Origin: JBGCDD01 sp045105075
Lineage (GTDB): Bacteria; Pseudomonadota; Alphaproteobacteria; Rhodobacterales; Rhodobacteraceae
Direction: 5' to 3'
Assembly: GCA_045105075.1 (NCBI GenBank)
Contig: JBGCDD010000088.1
Location: 1-23,833, forward strand
DNA: 23,833 nt
The position numbers and the translations under genes were made by a program. Below are positions 7,931-15,769 of this stretch, piece by piece (position 1 is the stretch's first letter; every line of letters starts with the position of its first letter). The notes below the pieces were generated by a model. That model saw only the letters and a program-made list of their open reading frames with translations. It was not told the origin of the DNA and did no database searches.

Positions 7931-8830
7931 ATGCAGAATCCGCTTCCTCCGCTGGGCTGGTTGCGCGCCTTCGAGGCCGCCGCCCGCCATTTGTCGTTCA
8001 CCGGCGCCGCACGTGATCTGAACATGACGCAAAGCGCGGTCTCCCAGCAGATCAAGTCGCTGGAGTCCTATCTGGGCCGACCTCTGTTCAACCGCCGCCC
8101 GCGCGCTTTGGAACTCACCGACTCTGGCATCACCTACCTGCCAGTGGTGCGCGATGCGTTCCGAACGCTGGTGCGCGGCACCCGCGCGGTCACCGGCAAT
8201 CCGTTGAATGTGGTGCAGGTGCAATGCAACCTGACATTCGCCGTGCACTGGCTGGCGCCGCGTCTGGCCGGGTTTCGCGCCGAACACCCCGATGTGCGCC
8301 TGAACCTGTCGACCGAGATCTGGGAACCGCGCGAGCTGGCCGAAGGCGTTGACGTCGAAATCCGCTTTTCGCTGCGCCCCGCCGATACCATCCGCGCCGA
8401 GCGTGTGCACCAGGATCACTATTACCCGGTCTGCGCGCCCGGCTACCCCGTGGTCCTGAGCGATCTGGCGATGCAGCCGCTTTATGATTGCTCGAACCTG
8501 CTGTGCAACTGGTCAACCTGGGCCGAAGATCAGGGCTTGCCCTGGCCCGATCCGGTGATCACCTATGCCACGACCTATTCGGTGACCCTGTCGGTGGCGA
8601 TGGCCGGGGGCGGGTTGGCGTTGGCTCATGATCTGATTGCCCAAGGGTTGATCGACCAGGGCCTGCTGATCGCGCCCTTCCCGCACCGCGCCGCCATGCA
8701 AGAGGCGTATTACCTGATCCTGTCCCCGCAGGCCGAACAAAGCCCCGGCGCCGTCGCTTTCGCCAACTGGCTGCGCCGCGAACTGGCGGATCAGCCCGGC
8801 TCAGACGGACGGCTCGCCACCCAGGCATAG
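7931..8830 (+). CDS. LysR-family transcriptional regulator (GcvA type)
   Basis: A 299-residue LysR regulator. The N-terminal winged helix-turn-helix covers about residues 6-65, with the typical FEAAARHLSFTGAARDLNM and TQSAVSQQIKSLE segments, followed by a substrate-binding domain to about residue 290. The PPLGWLRAFEAAARH opening is typical of the GcvA-like subgroup. I chose the ATG at 7931 because it places the helix-turn-helix at the usual distance from the start; a TTG at 7853 would add 26 untypical residues reaching into the promoter region. It is divergent from the seven-gene block and is the likely regulator of it, presumably with a pathway intermediate as ligand. Its last 40 bases overlap the end of the convergent VOC gene. 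Confidence 0.9.
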   Translation: MQNPLPPLGWLRAFEAAARHLSFTGAARDLNMTQSAVSQQIKSLESYLGRPLFNRRPRALELTDSGITYLPVVRDAFRTLVRGTRAVTGNPLNVVQVQCNLTFAVHWLAPRLAGFRAEHPDVRLNLSTEIWEPRELAEGVDVEIRFSLRPADTIRAERVHQDHYYPVCAPGYPVVLSDLAMQPLYDCSNLLCNWSTWAEDQGLPWPDPVITYATTYSVTLSVAMAGGGLALAHDLIAQGLIDQGLLIAPFPHRAAMQEAYYLILSPQAEQSPGAVAFANWLRRELADQPGSDGRLATQA

Positions 8831-9219
8831 CCGTTTTCGCACAGGATATAACACTCGCGCAGCCCATGCGGCTTGTCCGTTGGCCCCTGCAACACATGCG
8901 CACCAAACGCCTCGGCGCGGGCGGTCGCCTCTTCGGGATCACTGTCATAGAGCCTGATTTCAAGGCCCGCACCGCGCGGCGGGGTTTCCGGCAACACCCC
9001 CAGCAAAGGGTTGGAATGATACGTACCGTCGCTGTGCAGCTGAAACACCTGATCGCCATAGCTGACGATGGCAAAATCCGCGCTTTTGCGATGACAGGTC
9101 AACCCAAACACCGTTTCCAAAAAGCGGCATTCCTCCAAAACATCGCGCACCAACAGGTTCAGCCCGATGCCGCGCAAACCCGCACCAAACGCTTCGGCGG
9201 AAACTGTCTCATAATCCAT
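8791..9219 (-). CDS. VOC family (glyoxalase-like) protein
   Basis: A 142-residue vicinal-oxygen-chelate protein with two beta-alpha-beta-beta-beta units: the first opens GIGLNLLVRDVLEECRFLE and the second begins around GAGLEIRLYDSDPEEATARA. The fold is used in glyoxalases, extradiol dioxygenases and resistance proteins; metal ligands are not certain here and the function is unknown. The start at 9217-9219 has AAAGGAG about 7 bases upstream, better than the in-frame alternative 48 bases further out. The gene is divergent from ade and convergent with lysR, overlapping the latter's 3' end by 40 bp. A link to the catabolic block is possible but not shown. Confidence 0.8.
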   Translation of the reverse strand: MDYETVSAEAFGAGLRGIGLNLLVRDVLEECRFLETVFGLTCHRKSADFAIVSYGDQVFQLHSDGTYHSNPLLGVLPETPPRGAGLEIRLYDSDPEEATARAEAFGAHVLQGPTDKPHGLRECYILCENGYAWVASRPSEPG

Positions 9220-9275
9220 GGCGGGCTCCTTTCGCGCCACCTTGATCCTGCCTCCGGGCCGTGTCAACGTGGGCC

Positions 9276-11078
9276 ATGAACCATCCCATTTTTCCCAGCT
9301 GGCCCGATGTGGCCGCCGATCTGATCGCCGTCGCCACCGCGCGCGCCCCTGCTGACATGGTCATCAAAGGCGGCATTTGGGTGAACGTGCACAGCCGCGA
9401 GACCCTGCCCAACCACGACATCGCCATCGTAAAGGGCCGCATCGCCTGCGTGATCCCCGACGCCAGCGCACAGATCGGGCCGGACACCAAAGTGATCGAG
9501 GCCAACGGGCGCTATATGATCCCGGGGCTGTGCGACGGGCACATGCACATCGAATCGGGCATGCTGACCCCGGCCGAATTCGCCCGCGCGGTGATCCCGC
9601 ATGGCACCACATCGATGTTCACCGACCCACACGAAATCGCCAATGTGCTGGGGCTGGACGGTGTGCGCATGATGCACGACGAAGCGCTGCTGCAACCGAT
9701 CAACATTTTCACCCAAATGCCCAGCTGCGCGCCTTCGGCCCCGGGGCTTGAGACCACAGGGTTTGAAATCACGCCCGAAGACGTGGCTGACGCCATGAGC
9801 TGGCCCGGCATTGTCGGACTGGGCGAGATGATGAACTTTCCCGGGGTCTCAAACGCCGACCCCAAAATGCTGGCCGAGATCGCCGCAACGCAAAGGGCAG
9901 GTAAAACTGTGGGCGGACACTATGCCTCGCCCGATCTGGGTCCGGCTTTTGCCGGTTATGTGGCGGGCGGCCCAGCAGATGATCATGAAGGCACCGCCGA
10001 GGCCGACGCCATCGCCCGGGTGCGCCAAGGCATGCGCGCCATGCTGCGCCTTGGCAGCGCGTGGTATGATGTCGAGGCACAAATCACCGCGATCACCGAA
10101 AAGGGCCTTGATCCGCGCAGTTTCATCCTGTGCACTGATGATTGCCATTCCGGCACGCTGGTCAACGACGGCCATATGAACCGGGTGCTGCGCCATGCCA
10201 TTGCCTGCGGTTGTGATCCGCTGGTGGCGCTGCAAATGGCCACACTCAACACCGCGACGCATTTTGGTCTTGAGCGCGAGATCGGATCGCTCACGCCCGG
10301 ACGGCGCGGCGATGTGATCCTGACCTCGGATTTGGCGAAATTGCCGATTGAAACGGTGATCGCACGCGGACAGGTCGTGGCCGATAACGGCACCTGCCTC
10401 GCACAATGCCCGCACCTGGACTGGCCCACGCGCGCCCGCGACACTGTGCATCTGGGCCATGTCCTGGGAACGCAGGATTTTGAGATCACCGCGCCGGTCG
10501 GGGCCAACTCTGCGCGGGCGAACGTGATTGGGGTTGTCGAAAACCAGGCCCCGACGCAGGCGTTGAAGCGGGATCTGCCAGTGCGCGACGGTTTGGTAGA
10601 GGGCACCGGCGATACCTGCCAGATTGCGCTGGTCGAACGCCATCGCGCCACGGGCGGGGTGGTGAATGCCTTTGTCGCGGGGTTTGGATATAGCGGCAAA
10701 ATGGCCCTGGCCTCGACCGTGGCGCATGACAGCCACCATATGATTGTTGTTGGCACCGATCGCGCGCAAATGGCGTTGGCGGCCAATCGGCTGGCCGAGG
10801 TCGGCGGTGGCATCACGGTCTTTCGCGACGGGGTTGAGCTGGCTTTGGTCGAGCTGCCAATCGCCGGGTTGATGTCGGACCAGCCCGCCGCCGAGGTTGC
10901 CGCAAAGGCTGATGCCTTGATTGCCGCGATGGTCGCTTGCGGGTGCACTTTGAACAACGCCTATATGCAGCATTCCTTGCTGGCTTTGGTCGTTATCCCT
11001 GAACTGCGCATTTCCGATCTGGGACTGGTCGATGTGCGCACATTTCAGCACATCCCCTTGCTTGAGCCTGCGTCATGA
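9276..11078 (+). CDS. ade: Adenine deaminase
   Basis: A 600-residue amidohydrolase of the adenine deaminase family, which converts adenine to hypoxanthine and ammonia (EC 3.5.4.2). Key regions: the metal-binding DGHMHIESGM at about residues 87-96, HGTTSMFTDPHEIANVLG at about 109-126, a GGHYASPDL histidine motif near 213-221, and CTDDCHSGTLVNDGH near 286-300, which carries the conserved Asp. The C-terminal third is the extra domain characteristic of this family. I prefer the ATG at 9276; a GTG at 9261 would add five residues, and neither has a convincing ribosome-binding site. The stop overlaps the amn start by 4 bases. Together the two genes convert AMP to hypoxanthine for purine salvage or nitrogen release. 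Confidence 0.93.
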   Translation: MNHPIFPSWPDVAADLIAVATARAPADMVIKGGIWVNVHSRETLPNHDIAIVKGRIACVIPDASAQIGPDTKVIEANGRYMIPGLCDGHMHIESGMLTPAEFARAVIPHGTTSMFTDPHEIANVLGLDGVRMMHDEALLQPINIFTQMPSCAPSAPGLETTGFEITPEDVADAMSWPGIVGLGEMMNFPGVSNADPKMLAEIAATQRAGKTVGGHYASPDLGPAFAGYVAGGPADDHEGTAEADAIARVRQGMRAMLRLGSAWYDVEAQITAITEKGLDPRSFILCTDDCHSGTLVNDGHMNRVLRHAIACGCDPLVALQMATLNTATHFGLEREIGSLTPGRRGDVILTSDLAKLPIETVIARGQVVADNGTCLAQCPHLDWPTRARDTVHLGHVLGTQDFEITAPVGANSARANVIGVVENQAPTQALKRDLPVRDGLVEGTGDTCQIALVERHRATGGVVNAFVAGFGYSGKMALASTVAHDSHHMIVVGTDRAQMALAANRLAEVGGGITVFRDGVELALVELPIAGLMSDQPAAEVAAKADALIAAMVACGCTLNNAYMQHSLLALVVIPELRISDLGLVDVRTFQHIPLLEPAS

Positions 11079-12532
11079 TCCATTGCCCCAACCCGGCCCC
11101 CGCACAGAGCTTTTCCGACGCAGCCCCGGCCGTCGCCCATTTATGTGCGCTATACACGCAAGCCACCGATTTTCTGTGCGAGCAGTTTCAAGAGGTGATG
11201 CAAAGCGGCGCGCCCGGCCATCGCATCCGCGCCTACTATCCCGAAATCCGCCTGACCACGACAACATATGCCCAGGTCGACACCCGCCTGAGTTTTGGTC
11301 ACGTCTCGGCGCCAGGCACCTATGCCACCACGATCACACGGCCCGATCTGTTTCGCGCTTATCTGACACAACAGATTGGATTGTTGATCCGCAATCATGG
11401 CCAACCGGTTAGCATTGGCCCCTCGGACACGCCGATCCCGGTGCATTTCGCGGTGGCCTCGCGCGCAGACATCACCGTGCCCCAGGACGGTGCGGTCGAT
11501 TTCACCCTGCGCGATGTGTTTGATGTCCCGGATCTGAGCACCACAAATGACGACATCGTCAATGGCACCTATGCGCCTGTCGACGGGATCGGCCCATTGG
11601 CACTGTTCAGCGCGCAACGGGTGGATTATTCGCTGGCCCGGCTGAGCCATTATACCGCCACCGATCCCGAGCATTTTCAGAACCATGTGCTGTTCACCAA
11701 CTATCAGTTCTATGTCTCGGAATTTGAAGCCTTTGCGCGGGCACAACTGGGCGATCCCGACAGTGGTTATGACAGTTTTGTCAGCACCGGGAATGCGCAG
11801 ATTACATCGCCTGACGGGGTGCTGAGCGCGCCTTTGAAGCTGCCGCAGATGCCGACCTATCACCTGACGCGACCAGATGGCTCGGGGATCACGCTGGTGA
11901 ATATCGGCGTTGGACCATCAAATGCCAAGACAGCGACGGATCATATTGCCGTGCTGCGCCCGCATGCCTGGCTGATGGTGGGCCACTGCGCGGGACTGCG
12001 CAACACACAGGCGCTGGGTGATTTTGTACTGGCCCATGCTTATCTGCGCGAAGACCATGTGCTGGACGATGATCTGCCGGTCTGGACTCCGATCCCGGCG
12101 CTGGCGGAAATTCAGATTGCGCTGGAACAGGCCGTGGCGCGGGTGACGCAACTGGAGGGGTACGAGCTGAAGCGGATCATGCGCACCGGAACTGTGGCCA
12201 CAATCGACAATCGCAATTGGGAGCTGCGCGATCAGTCCGGCCCGGTGCAGCGGCTTTCACAATCGCGCGCGGTGGCGCTGGATATGGAGAGTGCCACGAT
12301 TGCGGCCAATGGTTACCGGTTTCGCGTGCCTTATGGGACTTTGCTATGCGTGTCTGACAAGCCTTTGCATGGAGAGCTGAAGCTGCCGGGCATGGCGTCG
12401 GATTTTTACACTACACAGGTGGCGCGTCATCTTGAAATTGGCATTCGCGCCATGGAGACCCTGCGTGGCATGCCGCTGGAGCGATTGCACAGCCGTAAAT
12501 TGCGCTCGTTCGATGAGACGGCGTTTTTGTAG
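11075..12532 (+). CDS. amn: AMP nucleosidase
   Basis: A 485-residue protein of the length usual for Amn, which hydrolyses AMP to adenine and ribose 5-phosphate (EC 3.2.2.4). The N-terminal AMP-nucleosidase-specific domain covers roughly residues 10-170, and the C-terminal nucleoside-phosphorylase-like domain about 190-465. In the latter, VALDMESATIAANGYRF and LLCVSDKPLHGE are the substrate-binding and catalytic motifs, with Asp428 as the expected general acid. The start overlaps the ade stop (ATGA), so the two are translationally coupled: Amn supplies adenine and Ade deaminates it. A small hairpin follows the stop by 15 bp. Both genes are cytoplasmic and probably control adenylate pools. Confidence 0.95.
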   Translation: MIHCPNPAPAQSFSDAAPAVAHLCALYTQATDFLCEQFQEVMQSGAPGHRIRAYYPEIRLTTTTYAQVDTRLSFGHVSAPGTYATTITRPDLFRAYLTQQIGLLIRNHGQPVSIGPSDTPIPVHFAVASRADITVPQDGAVDFTLRDVFDVPDLSTTNDDIVNGTYAPVDGIGPLALFSAQRVDYSLARLSHYTATDPEHFQNHVLFTNYQFYVSEFEAFARAQLGDPDSGYDSFVSTGNAQITSPDGVLSAPLKLPQMPTYHLTRPDGSGITLVNIGVGPSNAKTATDHIAVLRPHAWLMVGHCAGLRNTQALGDFVLAHAYLREDHVLDDDLPVWTPIPALAEIQIALEQAVARVTQLEGYELKRIMRTGTVATIDNRNWELRDQSGPVQRLSQSRAVALDMESATIAANGYRFRVPYGTLLCVSDKPLHGELKLPGMASDFYTTQVARHLEIGIRAMETLRGMPLERLHSRKLRSFDETAFL

Positions 12533-12547
12533 ATCCATGGCAATTTT

Positions 12548-12564
12548 GCGAGGCTCTGCCTCGC
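12548..12564. terminator. Short perfect hairpin after amn, with GGGATATTTT tail
   Basis: GCGAGGC and GCCTCGC form a perfect 7-bp stem around a TCT loop, 15 bp after the amn stop and before the convergent hydrolase stop at 12601. It lacks a long T run, but the following CCGGGATATTTTC is AT-rich. It may end transcription in both directions. From memory, similar stem plus GGGATATTT elements are frequent downstream of genes in Rhodobacterales; I could not check this here. Confidence 0.45.
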
Positions 12565-12600
12565 GCTCCGGGATATTTTCAGCAAGAGGAAAAGGCAGCT

Positions 12601-13452
12601 TCAGGACACGATGAAAGCCTTGAGGAGCGACATGGTTTTGTCAGGTTGGTCGCGCATGATCATGTGCGCGCAGTTGTCGAGTTCGTGATATTCAAGCAGG
12701 GCCTCGGGCACGTGTTGGGCGATAGTGCGGCTAAATGCGATCGGCATGATCGGGTCCTGGCGCCCACCGATGACCAATGTCGGGCAGTTGAGGCGTGTCA
12801 GGTCTTGGCGAAAGTCCATCTTTCCCTGCTCGCCTTTGGGGCCGTTGAAATGCAGCGCGGTTTCATTGCGCATCTTGATGCGTGACAGCCAGTCGGTGTT
12901 GTCGCTGGGTTGCAGCGCATAATAAGGCACGCAACGATCGCGATATTGCGCCCGACTGTCATCGGTCGGGTTTTCCCAATAGGCTTGCGCCACGGCTGCG
13001 ATATCGGGGCCACCGCGCCGGGCAAAGGCTTTGTAGATTTCGGGGAAGGCGACCTTGGCGGCTGTGCTGAGCAGGGCGATTTTACCGGCGTGACCGGGAT
13101 GGCGCGCCGCATAGGCCTGGGCCACGAAACCGCCAAATGACGCGCCGATCACAATTGGGGAGACAACTCCCAAGTGATCGCACAGTCCGCGCAGGTCATC
13201 GCTCCATTGGGCCAAGGTCCAGGTTTCGGGTGTGCAAAACGAGCTGCGTCCATTGCCACGGTGATCATAGTAAATGACCTGGGCAACATCGCGAAGCGCT
13301 GAAAAGGACGGTTTGTAGACCGTATGATCTGCGCCCGGCCCGCCATGCACCAGAACCACCGTTGGACGTTCGCGCATCTCAGGGCCATCTGGCGCAAGAC
13401 CGACGCCATCGACGTCGAAGTAGAGCGTCGCTCCGTTGATTGAGGCGTACAT
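12601..13452 (-). CDS. Alpha/beta hydrolase (proline iminopeptidase-like)
   Basis: A 283-residue alpha/beta-fold hydrolase. It has the HGGPG oxyanion motif at residues 36-40, the nucleophile Ser105 in GASFGG, Asp233 in GGRQDP and His263 in NCAHMI, so the catalytic triad is complete. HGGPG together with YYDHRGNGRS is typical of proline iminopeptidases and related C-C or ester hydrolases. No signal peptide is seen, so it is cytoplasmic. It stands alone: a convergent amn lies downstream, and a decayed transposase remnant of the same strand begins about 35 bp upstream. Its native promoter may therefore have been altered by the insertion. The substrate is unknown. Confidence 0.88.
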   Translation of the reverse strand: MYASINGATLYFDVDGVGLAPDGPEMRERPTVVLVHGGPGADHTVYKPSFSALRDVAQVIYYDHRGNGRSSFCTPETWTLAQWSDDLRGLCDHLGVVSPIVIGASFGGFVAQAYAARHPGHAGKIALLSTAAKVAFPEIYKAFARRGGPDIAAVAQAYWENPTDDSRAQYRDRCVPYYALQPSDNTDWLSRIKMRNETALHFNGPKGEQGKMDFRQDLTRLNCPTLVIGGRQDPIMPIAFSRTIAQHVPEALLEYHELDNCAHMIMRDQPDKTMSLLKAFIVS

Positions 13453-13489
13453 CTTGGATCTTTCGCTGTTTCAGGGATGTTGGAGGTTC

Positions 13490-13914
13490 TCGTTGTGGGT
13501 GTCCACCGCAGTTCTGCGCCTTGGGGCCGGATCATGGCGTCAGGCACTGGTGGGCGGGTGTTGATCTGGCCCCGATTTCGATTGGCGACCCTCGCCGAGG
13601 CTTTTGATGAGCTCTGCTTTGCGGCCAGCGGCTGTGGCATGGCAGAATTGACGTCTTTGGCTTTGATCCAACCTCTGACGGCCTGCACTGTCAATTCTGG
13701 GCCAAAGACAAGCATGCACCCCGCGCGAGGTGCACACATCTGGCAGAGCATTGAGAACCGGCGTGGCGTTCAGCTTGCGTTTCAAGGGGATCGCCAGACA
13801 GGTGCGGCTGTGGTCATCCCTGGTTCTGAGCGTTCTGAACGCGCTGTCACCACCCGTGTGATCGGGCACAAAGTCATCCGAACCGTTCGATGCAGGCGCG
13901 CCAGCGACGCTCAA
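13490..13914 (-). pseudogene. IS3-family transposase (OrfB) remnant, frameshifted and internally deleted
   Basis: Two overlapping minus-strand frames carry pieces of an IS3-type DDE transposase. The first, about 13890-13708, reads SDDFVPDHTGG..FRTLRTRDDHSRTCLAI, then KRKLNATPVLNAL and RGVHA, matching the family's DFVSDRT..FRTL..IDEFTREC and RKLNATAVIDAL pattern. The second frame, about 13712-13644, continues with FGPELTVQAVRGWIKA, matching DNGPEF..AVRAWIKA; Asp of the DNG motif is altered to Phe. A final piece near 13556-13503, RPPVPDAMIRP, resembles the YRPPAPEA end. The PGSPWENGYCESFN section is missing, so there is an internal deletion as well as a frameshift. It is clearly non-functional. 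The assignment is from family pattern recall. Confidence 0.68.
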
Positions 13915-14102
13915 TTCGACGTGCCGGCCTGTTTAGATCGGGGCGCTGTTTTGATAACCCCACGTTTACTGCAAACATGCGACACTAAAAGCCGATGAGG
14001 TGTATTAGGATCGTGGGTGGCGCGGGGTCGAGCATCATTTTCTTGTATTGCCTATGCCAGAGGTTCAAAAAAACGCATCAGGGCCATTCTGGGAGGGCGA
14101 CC

Positions 14103-14321
14103 ATGCCAAAAGGACCACAGGGACAAAAACGCCCGGCGGATGTGATCGGCAATGCTGTGCACATTGCGCGAATTGCCACCGGGCAAGAGCAAGAGACGTT
14201 GCTGAAACAACCCGCCAAGCGCAAAAGTGGTTTGGCAGGGGCCAAGGCCCGGATGGCAAATACAACGCCCGAAGACCGCAAAGCCACAGCCCAAAAGGCG
14301 GCAGCGGCACGTTGGGCGTGA
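14103..14321 (+). CDS. Small conserved basic protein of unknown function
   Basis: A 72-residue protein starting MPKGPQGQKRPADVIGNAV and ending in a lysine/alanine-rich tail (KATAQKAAAARWA). GGGAGGGC lies about 5 bases before the ATG, a good ribosome-binding site, so I prefer this start to an in-frame ATG at 13995. The MPKGP.G.KRPADVIG..V..ARIATG opening and AKKAAAARW-like end recall short conserved hypothetical proteins scattered through Proteobacteria, sometimes annotated as RNA-binding, without established function. It is highly charged and has no membrane segment. It sits between two transposase remnants, and may be accessory DNA carried in with them. Confidence 0.65.
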   Translation: MPKGPQGQKRPADVIGNAVHIARIATGQEQETLLKQPAKRKSGLAGAKARMANTTPEDRKATAQKAAAARWA

Positions 14322-15034
14322 TGGCGAACCACCAAACAAGCGGGCGTTGCAACCAGGATTTTGCCCCAAACCCGGCAACAAGGGGGCATCCCGGCGCCGG
14401 TGCAACACAAAAACGCGCTTCCTTTTGACGTGGTTGGGCCCCGGAATCAGGATCTGGACCCGTCATGTGCGATCGCTTCAAAAAGCGGCAGCGCGACCCA
14501 GCCCATTCCTCGATCTTTCACGCGTCGCAGCACTTTGATCAGGTCGCCATTCCTCAGCAGTCCAATTTGGATTTCGGGTGGGGTGTCGAGCCGGCGAACC
14601 CAAGCACCGGAAAGACCAGTCCAGCAGAGAACATCATCCGCACGAACGGCGGTCTTTCCAGCCCCAAAACAACCACAATGGGTCACGGCGAGCGCCCCCC
14701 AGTTTGATTGGATTAGGCAAACAGAGCGCTTCCCAACGCTCGCCAGAGACCTCAACACCCGAAAGCCGCGCAACGCCTGACAATATTTTTGAACAAATGG
14801 ATTGCAAGACCAAGTACAGCCGATCAGAGATCACATCTCTGCCCCGCAAGAACCGCCTGAGCGAGCCTCTGAAAACCAGCTCAAAACAGGTTGCACCAGC
14901 GTCGATTACGGGCGGTGTTTGGTCAATCGTCGCCAGCCGACAAGGCCACATTTTCCACACCCAACCCAAACTTGATGACATCAGAGTGAGCTTTTTGCTT
15001 GATAACTTGCGTCGCCCCACTCATTCCAAACGCC
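14322..15034. other. Gene-poor stretch, about 710 bp, no supportable gene
   Basis: Several short open frames exist on both strands (for example minus 14447-14773 and 14634-15020), but none has a recognisable domain, a good ribosome-binding site or convincing codon use. The stretch looks less GC-rich than the flanking genes, especially near 14770-15000. Given transposase remnants on both sides, decayed mobile DNA is the likeliest content. No terminal repeats or target duplications were recognised by eye. Confidence 0.5.
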
Positions 15035-15769
15035 ATGAACAAATTGCCTCCCGAAACCCGCGCGATGATCCTGAACCTGCTGATCGATGGCATGTCGATG
15101 GGTTCTGTTTCGCACGCGGTGGGCGTGTCGATCAATACCGTGACCAAGCTGCTCGCCGAGGCCGGCGCCACATGCGCAGCCTACCATGACATCACAGTGC
15201 GCAATATTTCGTTGGATCAGGTCGCGCACACCGAGATCTGGTCGTTCCGGATCACCGGTGACAAAGCCAAGCACACTCCGACGGTCAATGTCTGGACCAG
15301 AACGACGCGTGACCCCAACAGCCAGTTGATCCTGACGTATGACATCGCCGAACGCCCGGACGACAATGGGTGTGACACCATGCAGAGCCTGAAACGCCGC
15401 ATTGCGGGGCCATTCCACTTGATCAAAAACGGTTGCCCCCCCGCCGAGGCAACGACCGCGCAAACCCAGTTGGTCAGCCATGAGCTCGAAACAACCGCGC
15501 CGGCCTCAAATGCCCGCAACACCACTCACGCCAAATCTCACAACGCATCAATGGGCTTGCACCGGTTCGCGCAGCTGAGCAAAGCCCAGCACAGGAAACT
15601 GCAAAACCATCTGCACATGCTCAGCCTTTTCTTCGTGCACCACAACTTTGTGCGCGCGGACCCTGTGCAGAAAATCACCCCGGCGATGGCCGCGGGCGTG
15701 ACAGATCAACAGCGCGACATCACCTGGATCCTCGACTTGATCGACGCCGAAACGCCCAGGCCCACCTAA
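15035..15769 (+). CDS. IS1-like transposase relative, catalytic residues apparently lost
   Basis: A 244-residue protein related to a family of transposases annotated as IS1-like. The N-terminus has a helix-turn-helix (MNKLPPETRAMILNLLIDGM, then MGSVSHAVGVSINTVTKLL), followed by an AAYHDITVRN and EIWSF block. The C-terminus has NFVR..P, TPAMAAGVTD and DLIDAETP, all typical. The catalytic core is degraded: the family's VDEIWSF is HTEIWSF here (Asp to Thr), the SDGHKAYLEA segment is KNGCPPAEA (Asp to Asn), and the YVER Glu is not recognisable in a segment about 25-30 residues shorter than usual. The frame nevertheless stays open. The ATG at 15035 matches the family's MNKLP start; a TTG at 14999 is less likely. 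It is probably inactive; decay or domestication are both possible. Confidence 0.7.
   Translation: MNKLPPETRAMILNLLIDGMSMGSVSHAVGVSINTVTKLLAEAGATCAAYHDITVRNISLDQVAHTEIWSFRITGDKAKHTPTVNVWTRTTRDPNSQLILTYDIAERPDDNGCDTMQSLKRRIAGPFHLIKNGCPPAEATTAQTQLVSHELETTAPASNARNTTHAKSHNASMGLHRFAQLSKAQHRKLQNHLHMLSLFFVHHNFVRADPVQKITPAMAAGVTDQQRDITWILDLIDAETPRPT

Noticed and set aside
14447..15020. Two overlapping minus-strand frames (108 and 128 codons) in the gene-poor stretch
   Set aside because: Neither shows a recognisable domain, a ribosome-binding site or consistent codon use, so they were not called as genes.
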